A DNA stretch of 64,000 nucleotides from Sorangium cellulosum (GCF_002950945.1 NZ_CP012673.1:2170001-2234000), one strand, 5' to 3'; positions 41,693-50,611 are shown, numbered from the stretch's first letter. Translations and numbers: made by a program. The notes: generated by a model from the letters alone, not told the origin.

Positions 41693-43222
41693 ATGAGCGT
41701 CACATCCTCTCACCTCTCGCTGAAAGACGGCAAGAAGTCCTCTCGCTCGCGGGCGGTGCGCGACAAGCTGGACTACCCGGTCATCGACACCGATCTGCAC
41801 ACGATCGAGTTCGCCCCGATCCTCGAGGACTACATCGCGAAGTACGGCAGCGCGAAGTACGTCGACGAGTTCCGCCAGGCGATCAACCGGGGCTTCGGCT
41901 ACCTGAGCAACGAGTGGTACGAGCTCACGCCCGAGCAGCGCGCCGCGCAGCGCGCGGTCCGCCCGCCGTGGTGGGCGCTGCCGACCAAGAACACCCTCGA
42001 CCTCGGCACGGTGTCGCTGCCCAGGCTGCTGCACGAGCGGCTCGGCGAGTCGGGGACGGACTACGCCGTCCTGTTCCCGAACGTCTCCACGTTCGCCACC
42101 CACGTCGGCAAGGAGGATCTGCGCCGCGTGCTGATCCGCGCCGTGAACGCGTACCACGCCGACGCCTACCGGCCGTACGCCGACCGCCTCACGCCGGTCG
42201 CCGCCATCCCGCTGCACACCCCCGAGGAGGGCATCGAGGAGCTCGAGTTCGCCGTGAACCAGCTCGGCCTCAAGGTCGCGCTCATCCCGGGCAACCTCCG
42301 CCGGCCCGTCCGGGCGGTCGCCGAGAAGTACCCGTCCCGGCACCACCCGGACGTCGCGAGGCATGCGAGCTGGCTCGATACCTTCGGCGTGGACAGCGAA
42401 TACAACTACGACCCGTTCTGGGCCAAGGCGGTCGAGCTCCGGACCGTGCTCACGACCCACTCGGCGGGGATGGGGTGGACGAGCCGCAGCTCGGTGTCGA
42501 ATTACATGTACAACCACATCGGCCACTTCGCCTCCGCCTCCGAGGCGCTCGCGAAGTCGCTGTTCTTCAGCGGCGTCACCCGGCGGTTTCCCGACCTCCG
42601 CGTCGGCTTCCTCGAGGGCGGGGCGGCGTGGGGCGCGACCCTCTTCGCCGACCTCGTCGGCCACTGGGAGAAGCGGAGCGGCAAGGCCGTCCAGAACTAC
42701 AACCCCGACCTCATCGACGCGAAGCTCCTCTACGCGCTCTACCAGCAGTACGGGGGCAAGGAGGTCGAGGAGCGGCTCGGCGACATCAACGCCGTCCTCG
42801 GGGGGGCGCTCGGCGTGTCGAACAACTCGCGCCGCCAGCCGCAGGACCCCGCGGCGCTGGACGATTTCGCGGCGGCCGGCATCGAGCGCATCGAGGACAT
42901 CCGCGATCGCTTCGTGCCGAATTTCTACTTCGGCTCGGAGGCGGACGACCCGACCGTGGCGTACGCGTTCAACACGAAGGTGAATCCGCTCGGCGTGCAG
43001 CTCAACGCCTTCTGGGCGTCGGACAGCGGACACTGGGACGTCCCGGATCTCACCGAGGTCCTCGCGGACACCTGGAGCCTGGTCGAGCGGGGGGCGCTCA
43101 CCGAGGCGAACTTCCGCGACCTCGTCTTCACCCATCCTTACAACTTCTTCGCCGGCAAGAACCCCGGTTTCTTCGCGGGGACCGCCGTCGAGCAGAAGCT
43201 GCCGAAGAGCAAGGCGGCCTGA
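41693..43222 (+). CDS. Metal-dependent amidohydrolase (amidohydrolase-2/ACMSD-like)
   Basis: 509 residues. A TIM-barrel hydrolase with the N-terminal metal motif VIDTDLHTIE (D-T-D-x-H where many have D-x-H-x-H), a His in LTTHSAGMGW, and the late Asp/His pair in ASDSGHWDVPD. Family members hydrolyse or decarboxylate small, often aromatic, molecules. No signal peptide, so cytoplasmic. It is first in a run with a porin and an SsuABC-like transporter, so it most likely processes the imported compound. The specific substrate cannot be read from the sequence. Confidence 0.85.
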   Translation: MSVTSSHLSLKDGKKSSRSRAVRDKLDYPVIDTDLHTIEFAPILEDYIAKYGSAKYVDEFRQAINRGFGYLSNEWYELTPEQRAAQRAVRPPWWALPTKNTLDLGTVSLPRLLHERLGESGTDYAVLFPNVSTFATHVGKEDLRRVLIRAVNAYHADAYRPYADRLTPVAAIPLHTPEEGIEELEFAVNQLGLKVALIPGNLRRPVRAVAEKYPSRHHPDVARHASWLDTFGVDSEYNYDPFWAKAVELRTVLTTHSAGMGWTSRSSVSNYMYNHIGHFASASEALAKSLFFSGVTRRFPDLRVGFLEGGAAWGATLFADLVGHWEKRSGKAVQNYNPDLIDAKLLYALYQQYGGKEVEERLGDINAVLGGALGVSNNSRRQPQDPAALDDFAAAGIERIEDIRDRFVPNFYFGSEADDPTVAYAFNTKVNPLGVQLNAFWASDSGHWDVPDLTEVLADTWSLVERGALTEANFRDLVFTHPYNFFAGKNPGFFAGTAVEQKLPKSKAA

Positions 43223-43230
43223 CGGATAGG

Positions 43231-43266
43231 CGCCGCGCGGGGCTTTTGAAGCGGCCCCGCGCGGCG
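43231..43266 (+). promoter_or_regulatory. Strong hairpin between amidohydrolase and porin genes
   Basis: A perfect 13-bp, almost all G/C stem (43231-43243 with 43254-43266) with loop TTTTGAAGCG, 9 nt after the amidohydrolase stop. It lacks a T-tract. It may be an RNA-processing or attenuation element that sets the ratio between the enzyme and the transport genes. Confidence 0.6.
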
Positions 43267-43304
43267 GTGATTGTGACTCTACGAGCCCCCTCTGGACCCA
43301 ATTC

Positions 43305-44867
43305 ATGCGTCTGCTTGACCGTTCAAGAACAGCTGTCTCCACGATCCTTGCGACCACCGTCGCTCTTTGTGTGACCCAGGCGAGCGCTCAGACCCCGCCG
43401 GGCCGAGCCCAAGGGGAGCGCCCCGCGCAGGCGCCCGGCGGCGCGGCCCCCGCGCCCGGCGGCGCAGCCGCAGCCCCGGCGCCCGGCGGCGCGGCCCCGG
43501 CGCCCGGCGGCGCTGCCGCAGCCCCGGCGACCACGCCAGGCGCCGCGGTCGCCGGACCGGACGTCCCCGGCGCGGCCCCGGGCGTGCCGTCTCCCGTCAC
43601 GTCGCCCGCGGGGGACGCGACCGCGGAGGCCTTCGTCGAGCCGGACCCCAACGTCGCCACCCAGGACGACCTGCAAGGGCTGCGCTCCGACCTGGAGAAC
43701 TTCAAGTTCCAGTGGCAGCGCGAGCGCGACCTCCACACCGCCCTCTCCACCCGCTCGCTCCTCATCGGCGGCGTCGTCCAGGCGCGCATCGGCTGGTCGG
43801 AGCAGCCCGTCAACACGGCGACCTCCAACGACCGCAAGGTGACGTTCGACACGGGCGCGGCGATCCTGTCGTTCAACGGGATCCTCTACAAGGACTACGA
43901 GGAAGGGCGCAACCTGATCTACTCGGTGCGCTTCGGCGCCTCGCCGCAGCAGGCGAGCAACAACAGCTTCCTCAACCTGCTCGACGCGCAGCTCTCGTAC
44001 TCGATCCTCCCCACGCTCGGCCCCGAGGACTGGGTCCTGCAAGTCACCCTCGGACAGCAGCTCCTGCCGTTCGGCCTGGAGGTCCCGGCGAGCGAGGAGC
44101 TCAAGCCGGTGATCACCAACGCGCAGTTCACCACGAAGCTCGGGTTGAACCGGCGCGATCTCGGGCTCATCGTGAGGGGCGACATCCTGCCGCAGGTGGA
44201 TTACGGCTACAACTACCGGGCGGCCCTCCTCGCCTACGCGGTGGGCATCACCAACGGGAGCGGCCCGAACACGCCCGACGACAACAGCGAGAAGGACCTC
44301 CTCGGGCGCCTCGCGTTCACGGTGCCAAGCGATTACAACTCTCTCCTGCGGCAGATCACGCTGGGCGGGAGCGTGTACTTCGGCTGGCAGAACACCTTCC
44401 TCAAGGACGAGAAGAAGACGCTGTCCGGCAAGGGCGTCAAGCGCCGGTACGGCGCCGACATCTATTACAACCACTATCCGATCGGCGTCACCTACGAGTT
44501 CATCTACGGCCAGGACGACGCCACGCTCGGGACGACGCCGGACGATCCGCGGAAGACCAGGCTCACGAGCCTGTCGCACGTCGCGACCTTCTTCTACAAC
44601 TGGGGCGAGCAGTTCCTGCGGGGCTACCGGAACCAGGGCCGCTACGACGACTGGTGGCCGAAGACCTACCAGCCGTTCCTGCGCATCGACCTCTTCGATC
44701 CGAGCACCGAGGTGCTCGAGAACCGGGTCGACGTGTACACGCTCGGCTTCAATCTCTTCTTCGCCGAGACGACAAAGTTCCAGCTCAATTTCAACCGCAG
44801 GGACGACCGCACGAACACCGAGGGAGCGCAGCACGAGCTCCTCGCGCAGCTCCAGGGCGGTTTCTAG
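43305..44867 (+). CDS. Outer membrane porin of the OprO/OprP-like family
   Basis: 520 residues: a signal peptide (to about TQASA), then a Pro/Gly/Ala repeat linker (APGGAAPAPGGAAAAPAP) of about 80 residues, a short coiled segment, and a beta-barrel with alternating aromatic strands ending in Phe, the usual outer-membrane insertion signal. The fold resembles phosphate/pyrophosphate porins O and P, which favour anions. Its place just before the binding-protein gene suggests that it admits the ABC transporter's substrate. The low-complexity linker could span peptidoglycan. Confidence 0.82.
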   Translation: MRLLDRSRTAVSTILATTVALCVTQASAQTPPGRAQGERPAQAPGGAAPAPGGAAAAPAPGGAAPAPGGAAAAPATTPGAAVAGPDVPGAAPGVPSPVTSPAGDATAEAFVEPDPNVATQDDLQGLRSDLENFKFQWQRERDLHTALSTRSLLIGGVVQARIGWSEQPVNTATSNDRKVTFDTGAAILSFNGILYKDYEEGRNLIYSVRFGASPQQASNNSFLNLLDAQLSYSILPTLGPEDWVLQVTLGQQLLPFGLEVPASEELKPVITNAQFTTKLGLNRRDLGLIVRGDILPQVDYGYNYRAALLAYAVGITNGSGPNTPDDNSEKDLLGRLAFTVPSDYNSLLRQITLGGSVYFGWQNTFLKDEKKTLSGKGVKRRYGADIYYNHYPIGVTYEFIYGQDDATLGTTPDDPRKTRLTSLSHVATFFYNWGEQFLRGYRNQGRYDDWWPKTYQPFLRIDLFDPSTEVLENRVDVYTLGFNLFFAETTKFQLNFNRRDDRTNTEGAQHELLAQLQGGF

Positions 44868-44911
44868 AAGGCTTCGATCGACGAGCCATGGCGGCTCCAG
44901 AGAGGAAACTC

Positions 44912-45991
44912 ATGAAACGGGCAGCAATCATCCTGCAGATCTTGATCGCGGCGCTCCTCACGTTCTCGTCGCACGCGGCCAGGGCGGACGCGCCGTCGGT
45001 CATCCGTATCGCGTTCGCCGGCGTGGGCATCGGCAACCGCCCCTTCGTCGGCGGCAGCAGCCTCAGCGTGGTGCACGCGCGGGGGCTCCTCGAGGAGGAG
45101 TTCAAGAAGGACAACATCAAGATCACGTGGTCCTTCTTCAAGGGCGCCGGCCCCGCCGTCAACGAGGCGTACGCGAACGGCCTCCTCGACTTCGCGCTCC
45201 AGGGGGATCTGCCGTCGAGCATCGGGAGGGCAGGGGGGCTCAAGACGAAGCTCCTCGCGGGGGTGTCGACGCGCCAGCACACGTACCTGGCCGTCCCGAC
45301 CGACTCGTCGATCGCGTCGCTCGCCGACCTCAAGGGGAAGAAGGTCGCCCTCTTCAAGGGCACGAACCTCCAGCTCGCGGTCAACAAGATCCTCGCGGGG
45401 AGCGGGCTGTCGGAGCGCGACCTCCGGGTCCTCAACATGGACAGCGCGACCGCCAAGGCGGCGCTGGCCACCAAGGACGTCGACGCGGCGTTCGGCGGGT
45501 CCGACCTGCTCGCGCTCCAGGACCAGGGCGTCGCCAAGATCGTGTACACGACCAAGAACGACTCGCCGGCCTACCTGCGGCACGCCCACCTCATCGTCAC
45601 CGAGGACTTCGCGAACAAGTACCCGGACGTGACCAGGCGCGTCGTGAAGGTCGTCGTGCAGGCCGCCCACTGGATCGCGGAGAACGAGGCCAACCCGGCG
45701 CCCGTCTACCAGCTCTGGTCCAAGTCGGGGGTCCCGTACTCGAACTACAAGGCCGACGCGGCGGGCGACTCGCTCAAGGTGCGCTCGAGCCCGCTGTTCG
45801 ATGAGTACCTGATCTCCCGCTACAAGGCGGCCGTCGCCGACGCCAAGCGGTTCGGCCTCATCAGGAACACGTTCGACGTCGACTCGTGGATCGACCTCCG
45901 ACACCTGAACGCGGTGCTCAAGGAGCTGAACCTGGAGGGCTACTGGCCAGAGTTCGACGCGAACGGGAAGGTCAAACGCCCGGGCAGATGA
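44912..45991 (+). CDS. ABC transporter periplasmic binding protein, SsuA/NMT1-like
   Basis: 359 residues from the ATG at 44912, preceded by AGAGAGGAA, which decides it over the ATG at 44888. A signal peptide ends near SHAARA. The mature protein has the SsuA/TauA-type fold: IRIAFAGVGIGNRPFVGG, LLEEEFKKDNIKITWSFF, 'GLLDFALQGDLPSSIGRAGG' and LKGKKVALFKGTNLQLAV. The family captures alkanesulfonates, taurine, nitrate or thiamine precursors; the exact ligand cannot be assigned. Gene order binding protein, permease, permease, ATPase follows. Confidence 0.92.
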   Translation: MKRAAIILQILIAALLTFSSHAARADAPSVIRIAFAGVGIGNRPFVGGSSLSVVHARGLLEEEFKKDNIKITWSFFKGAGPAVNEAYANGLLDFALQGDLPSSIGRAGGLKTKLLAGVSTRQHTYLAVPTDSSIASLADLKGKKVALFKGTNLQLAVNKILAGSGLSERDLRVLNMDSATAKAALATKDVDAAFGGSDLLALQDQGVAKIVYTTKNDSPAYLRHAHLIVTEDFANKYPDVTRRVVKVVVQAAHWIAENEANPAPVYQLWSKSGVPYSNYKADAAGDSLKVRSSPLFDEYLISRYKAAVADAKRFGLIRNTFDVDSWIDLRHLNAVLKELNLEGYWPEFDANGKVKRPGR

Positions 45992-46016
45992 CCACGGCCC
46001 GAGAGAGGTACACGAC

Positions 46017-46880
46017 ATGACGCAGCAATCGATTCACGAAAGCCAGGCCGAGGCCGCCGCCTACCAGCTCGTCGCGCCGGTGCCGGCGCTGCCCGCGGGG
46101 GGCGCCGCGCGGCTCCTCCCGCGGCGGGTGGGCAACATCGCCGTGGGGCTCCTCTTCCCGGCGGCGCTCTTTCTCGCGTGGCGCGTCGCCGCGGAGCGCG
46201 AGCTGGTCCCCCCGCAGATCCTGCCCGCGCCGGGGCTCGTCTTCCAGACGTTGACGGAGCTCGCGAGCTCGGGAGACCTGCACACGAACATCGCCATCAG
46301 CCTGGGTCGCGTGTTCGGCGGGTTCGCCGTCGGCGGCGCCGCCGGGCTCGTGCTCGGCGTCGCCATGGGCCTGTCGCGGCGGATCGAGGACTACCTCCAC
46401 CCGCTCTTCAGGGCGGTCGCGCAGGTCCCCGTGCTCGGGTGGCTCCCCCTGCTCATGATGCTGGTCGGCATCGGCGAGTCGCTCAAGCTGATCATCATCG
46501 CCTCGGCCAGCCTCGTGCCCGTCGCGCTGAACACGCTCCAGGGCATCAGGGGCGTCCCGAGGACGTACATCGAGGTCGCCCGGGTCTTCCGGCTCAGCCA
46601 CGCGGCGATGCTCCGGAAGGTCGTGCTCCCCGCCGCGGTCCCCTCGATCGCCGTGGGCATCCGGTACGGCCTCACGCAAGCGTGGCTGTCGCTCGTGACC
46701 GTCGAGCTCCTGGCGTCCTCCGAGGGCGTCGGGTTCCTGATCGTGTGGGGGCGCCAGCTCTTCCAGCTCGACGTCGTGCTCGCGGCGATCCTCGTCGTGG
46801 GGATCCTCGGGCTCGCGCTCGACAAGGGGATCGAGACCATCGAGGCCCGCCTGCTGCGCTGGCGGCGCGTCAGCCTCTGA
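46017..46880 (+). CDS. ABC transporter permease, SsuC-like (first)
   Basis: 287 residues, six or so membrane helices, with the EAA coupling motif region 'EVARVFRLSHAAMLRKVVLPAAVPSIAVGIRYGL'. The domain matches SsuC/TauC-type binding-protein-dependent permeases of the inner membrane. GAGAGAGG lies 8 bases before the ATG. It is followed 21 bp on by a second permease of the same family, a departure from the usual single SsuC, which forms homodimers. Confidence 0.93.
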   Translation: MTQQSIHESQAEAAAYQLVAPVPALPAGGAARLLPRRVGNIAVGLLFPAALFLAWRVAAERELVPPQILPAPGLVFQTLTELASSGDLHTNIAISLGRVFGGFAVGGAAGLVLGVAMGLSRRIEDYLHPLFRAVAQVPVLGWLPLLMMLVGIGESLKLIIIASASLVPVALNTLQGIRGVPRTYIEVARVFRLSHAAMLRKVVLPAAVPSIAVGIRYGLTQAWLSLVTVELLASSEGVGFLIVWGRQLFQLDVVLAAILVVGILGLALDKGIETIEARLLRWRRVSL

Positions 46881-46901
46881 CACCTTGCGAGGGATCGAAC
46901 G

Positions 46902-47684
46902 ATGAGCGCTCTCACCCATGCTCTTTCGGCGCCGCGGCTCCGGCGCGGCCTGGTCCTGCCCGTCTTCCTCTTCGTCGCCTGGGTCGTGGCCTGCCGTTAC
47001 GAGCTCGCCAACACCCACATCCTGGTCCCGCCGCTCGCGGTCTGGGAGACGGCGAAGGCCCAGAGCGCCAGCGGGGATCTCTGGAAGCACCTCGAGGCCA
47101 GCCTGACCAGGAACCTCCTCGGGGTCTCGCTCGGGACCTTCGCCGGGATCCTGGTCGGCGGCCTGCTCGCCGTCTCGCGCGTCGCCGACAGGCTCTTCTC
47201 GCCGAGCTTCCACGCCGCGAAGCAGGTCGCGCTGTTCGCGTGGATCCCGCTCATGTCCGTGTGGCTCGGGGTGGGCGAGCCGGCGAAGGTCGCGTTCATC
47301 GCGCTCTCGGCCTTCTACCCCGTCGTCGTGAACACCTACGAGGGCGTCCGGAGCGTCAGCGTCGAGCACCTCGAGGTGGCGCGCGTGCTCCGCTTCACGC
47401 GGTGGCAGGTCCTGCGCAAGGTCATCCTGCCGTCCGCCACGCCGTCGCTCTTCGCGGGCGTCCACCAGGCGCTCATCTACGCGTGGCTCGGGACCCTCGG
47501 CGCCGAGTACCTGCTCGAGCCCGCGCCCGGCGTCGGCAGCCTCATGGTCGAGGGGCGCGAGCAGTTCGCCATGGATGTCGTGCTGGTCGGGCTGATCGTG
47601 TCCGGCCTGGTCGGTTTCGGCCTGAACGTGCTGGCTACGGCCGCGGAAAACCGCCTGCTCCGATGGCGTGTCCGCGGCGTCTGA
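46902..47684 (+). CDS. ABC transporter permease, SsuC-like (second)
   Basis: 260 residues and a clear homologue of the preceding gene. The EAA region reads 'EVARVLRFTRWQVLRKVILPSATPSLFAGVHQAL', and both share the 'LVEGREQF'/'IVWGRQLF' segment and the same helix layout. The divergence is large, so this is an old duplication. The two products may form a heterodimer channel served by the single ATPase. Confidence 0.93.
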   Translation: MSALTHALSAPRLRRGLVLPVFLFVAWVVACRYELANTHILVPPLAVWETAKAQSASGDLWKHLEASLTRNLLGVSLGTFAGILVGGLLAVSRVADRLFSPSFHAAKQVALFAWIPLMSVWLGVGEPAKVAFIALSAFYPVVVNTYEGVRSVSVEHLEVARVLRFTRWQVLRKVILPSATPSLFAGVHQALIYAWLGTLGAEYLLEPAPGVGSLMVEGREQFAMDVVLVGLIVSGLVGFGLNVLATAAENRLLRWRVRGV

Positions 47685-47703
47685 AGGTCTCGAGGAGGAA
47701 GTC

Positions 47704-48459
47704 ATGAGCGCGCCCGGAGTCATCACCATTCGCGATGTGAGCAAGAAGTACGTGGTCAAGGACGAGTCCCTGCAGGTGCTCCAGGGGATCGGGCTGACCA
47801 TCCAGCCTGGCGAGTTCGTCAGCGTCGTGGGCACGAGCGGTTGCGGCAAGTCGACGCTCCTCCGGCTCGTCATCGGGCTGGACGGCGACTACGAGGGCGA
47901 GATCCTCGTCGGCGGCAAGCGCGTGGAGGGGACGAGCCTGGATCGCGGCATCGTCTTCCAGGAGCACCGGCTGTTCCCGTGGCTCACGATCGAGGAGAAC
48001 GTCGCGCTCGGGCTCGAGAACTCGAGGTGGACGGAGGCCGAGCGGAGGAAGACGGTCGAGGAGCACCTCGATCTCGTGGGGTTGTCCGGCTTCAAGCGGG
48101 CGTACCCGCACCAGCTCTCCGGCGGCATGGCGCAGCGGGCGGCGATCGCGCGCGGGCTGGTCAACCGGCCCGGCATCCTGCTCCTCGACGAGCCGTTCGG
48201 CGCGCTCGACGCGCTGACCCGCGCCAAGCTGCAGCAGGAGCTCCAGCGCATCTGGCAGAAGGAGGGGATCACGATGGTCCTCGTGACCCACGACGTCGAG
48301 GAGGCCGTGTTCCTGGGCGACCGGGTGGTGGTGCTCGAGCCGCGCCCCGGGAGGATCAAGCGCGTCATCCCCGTGAACGTGCCGCACCCGAGGTCCCGCA
48401 CCGATCAGGAGCTCAAGGACCTGACCGACGAGGTCCGCGGCCACCTCCTGGCGTCGTGA
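47704..48459 (+). CDS. ABC transporter ATPase, SsuB-like
   Basis: 251 residues from the ATG at 47704, with GAGGAGGAAG just before it. Walker A VGTSGCGKSTLL, Q-loop GIVFQEHRLFPW, signature LSGGMAQRAAIARGL, Walker B ILLLDEPFGALD and switch His VLVTHDVEEAV are all intact. It drives the two SsuC-like permeases. Spacing from the upstream gene is only 19 bp. Confidence 0.95.
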   Translation: MSAPGVITIRDVSKKYVVKDESLQVLQGIGLTIQPGEFVSVVGTSGCGKSTLLRLVIGLDGDYEGEILVGGKRVEGTSLDRGIVFQEHRLFPWLTIEENVALGLENSRWTEAERRKTVEEHLDLVGLSGFKRAYPHQLSGGMAQRAAIARGLVNRPGILLLDEPFGALDALTRAKLQQELQRIWQKEGITMVLVTHDVEEAVFLGDRVVVLEPRPGRIKRVIPVNVPHPRSRTDQELKDLTDEVRGHLLAS

Positions 48460-48547
48460 GGCGGGCGGCGGCCGCGCCCGCCAGGGCGCACGAGGCCGCT
48501 CGCTCCGCTCAGGGCGGGCCCTAGGATCCCCCCTGGCGCGCGGCACG

Positions 48548-48586
48548 TCCATCCGTTATAATGGACGAACCATCTGCTATCATGGT
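48548..48586 (+). promoter_or_regulatory. Tandem palindromic operator and -10 box before the sigma-54 activator gene
   Basis: TCCATCCGTTATAATGGA (48548-48565) and ACCATCTGCTATCATGGT (48569-48586) are two related sites, each with inverted 5-bp ends, exactly 21 bp (two helical turns) apart. A perfect TATAAT sits in the first (48557-48562). Binding would block transcription, so autorepression of the regulator is likely. The second site ends 12 nt before the ATG. Confidence 0.7.
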
Positions 48587-48598
48587 GAGTGAAGCCCG

Positions 48599-49744
48599 AT
48601 GACGATGCCGCTGCTGACGCTTCCCAACCCCGGCGCCCTGGCCCTTTCCCTTCGTGCGAAGGCGCTGGTCTTCGAGGATCCCCGGTCGCAGGCCATCCTC
48701 GACCGGATCCGGCAGCTCTCGCCGAGCGACGCGACCCTGCTCGTGACCGGGGAGACCGGCACGGGGAAGGAGCTGGTAGCCCGGCACATCCATGCGCTGA
48801 GCCACCGCCGCGGCCGGCCCTTCGTGGCGGTGAACTGCGGCGCCTGGTCGGAGTCGCTGGTGGAGAGCGAGCTGTTCGGCCACGAGAAGGGCGCCTTCAC
48901 GGGGGCGACGACGTCGAAGGCCGGCTGGTTCGAGGCGGCGGACGGCGGGACGTTGTTCCTCGACGAGATCGGGGATCTCTCGCTGCCGCTCCAGGTGAAG
49001 CTGCTCCGGGTGCTGCAGGAGCGCGAGGTGGTGCGGCTCGGCTCGCGGCAGCCGATCCCGATCGACGTGCGGCTCATCGCGGCGACGAACGTCGATCTGG
49101 AGGAGGCGGTGACCGCGCGGAAGTTCCGCGAGGATCTCTTCTACCGCCTCAACGTCGCGACGCTCTCGCTCCCGCCGCTGCGCGAGCGGCCGGGCGACAT
49201 CCTCCCGCTCGCGCGGTACTTCATCGATCTCTACGCCCGCCGGCTCGGCGCGGCGCCGGCGGCGCTCACGGCGGAGGCGGCGGCGCGGCTCCTGGAGCAC
49301 CCCTGGCCCGGGAACATCCGGGAGCTCGAGAACGCCATCCATCACGCGCTCCTGGTCTGCAAGGGCAGCCAGATCGTCGCCGCGGACCTGCGCCTCACGG
49401 TGCTGCAGCCGAAGGCGGCGTCGAGCGCGCCGCCGTCGGAGCGGGGGACGCCGGCCGCGTCGCAGGTGAGGCCGACGCCGCAGGCGGCGTCGCTGGAGGG
49501 CGCGCTGCTCGCGCTGTTCGAGCAGAACCTGCCGAACCTGCACGAGCAGATCGAGGAGACGATCATCCGCACCGCGTACCGCTACTGCGACCGGAACCAG
49601 CTCCAGACGGCGAGGCTGCTCGGCATCAGCAGGAACATCGTGCGCGCTCGGCTCGCGCAGTTCGGCGAGCTCGCCCGCTACCGCGCGTCCCGCGGCGGCG
49701 TCCCCCGCGCCGCGTTCGAGGCGGGCGAGCCTCGATCGACGTAG
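48599..49744 (+). CDS. Sigma-54-dependent activator without a sensor domain (SfnR-type)
   Basis: 381 residues. It begins almost directly with the AAA+ domain: Walker A GETGTGKE (51-58), sigma-54 contact loop GAFTGA (98-103), Walker B GTLFLDEIGDL, and the arginine finger region FREDLFYRLNV. A Fis-type helix-turn-helix ends it (QLQTARLLGISRNIVRARL). There is no N-terminal receiver, GAF or PAS domain, as in SfnR, a short activator of sulfur-source genes in Pseudomonas. Its activity is probably set by its own level. It lies 139 bp after the ABC ATPase and is the likely activator of that operon. Confidence 0.92.
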   Translation: MTMPLLTLPNPGALALSLRAKALVFEDPRSQAILDRIRQLSPSDATLLVTGETGTGKELVARHIHALSHRRGRPFVAVNCGAWSESLVESELFGHEKGAFTGATTSKAGWFEAADGGTLFLDEIGDLSLPLQVKLLRVLQEREVVRLGSRQPIPIDVRLIAATNVDLEEAVTARKFREDLFYRLNVATLSLPPLRERPGDILPLARYFIDLYARRLGAAPAALTAEAAARLLEHPWPGNIRELENAIHHALLVCKGSQIVAADLRLTVLQPKAASSAPPSERGTPAASQVRPTPQAASLEGALLALFEQNLPNLHEQIEETIIRTAYRYCDRNQLQTARLLGISRNIVRARLAQFGELARYRASRGGVPRAAFEAGEPRST

Positions 49745-49755
49745 CGCCGACGTCG

Positions 49756-49785
49756 CGCGCCCCCCAGGGCGCCTGCGGGGGCGCG
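49756..49785 (+). terminator. Hairpin after the sigma-54 activator gene
   Basis: A 9-bp GC stem (49756-49764 with 49777-49785), 11 nt after the stop, without a T-tract. Confidence 0.5.
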
Positions 49786-49833
49786 GCTCCAGCAGGCAGC
49801 GCCCGCGCGGCTGTGCCGGCGCCGCTGCGCGGC

Positions 49834-50386
49834 TCAGGACCGCGGCGCGCTTGCAGGCCGGGCGCGACGTGGCGCCCGAGGGCGGGCCCTCGCGCCCGAG
49901 GTCTTCGCCCCGAGCGCCTCGCGCACGGTCGTGGCCGTGGCAGCCTGCGCGATCCACCGGTCGAGCTTCGCTGTGTCGGCGCAGGCCCGGATGCGCGCCT
50001 CGTCGTCCTGCGACGGCGAGAGGCCGCGAGCCCGCAACAGCGTGACCAGCGCTTCTTGCCGGCCCTTGGCCTCGCCCTCGGCGCGGCCCTTGGCCTCGCC
50101 CTCGGCGCGGCCCTTCTTCCGCCCCTGCGATTCAAGGAAGAGGCGCAGCTTCCTCGCAGCGGGCGTTTCCGGGATCTTGTCGGGGTTCATCGAGGCCTCC
50201 CTGAGGAGCGCCAGCATGCGCTCGCTGAGCACGGACAGGATCGCACGCTGCTGTGCACCCCGCAACGGGCGCGGCAGCCGCTCGGTCAGCTCGAACGCCC
50301 GCTCCACCACGGCGCGCGCCCGGGGGCCATGACGGTGCTGCATCGCCCAACGCGACGATCAGGACCTCGTGCGGTGTGCTCGGCAC
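49834..50386 (-). pseudogene. Internally deleted Rpn/PD-(D/E)XK transposase-like gene
   Basis: The minus strand begins with MPSTPHEVLI, a start I recognise from long myxobacterial proteins of the Rpn/DUF4351-type nuclease group. After a few residues the frame changes to 'HGPRARAVVERAFELTERLP' and a typical C-terminal tail with repeats KGRAEGEAKGRAEGEAKG. The catalytic core that should lie between them is missing and the two parts are in different frames. A 169-residue frame at 49834-50343 could still be translated, but without an active site. The family assignment is from memory of similar proteins. Confidence 0.6.
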
Positions 50387-50611
50387 GAGGCGTGACTACG
50401 CCGGAAGGGAGGGGACCGGCCAAGTTCCGAACGTGCTCTCGAGAGACGTATTTGCGCTGGCTCGTGGACGCGCAGAAACCGAAATGAGCGCATCGCTCTA
50501 CACGGAATACCGCGCACTTCTGCCTGGAAACCGAGGACGTGGATCTGCGCCGCTGCTGTCCCGTTCTCGCTTCGCCTTCTCCTCGATCCAGGAGGAGTCG
50601 GGACGCGGGGT

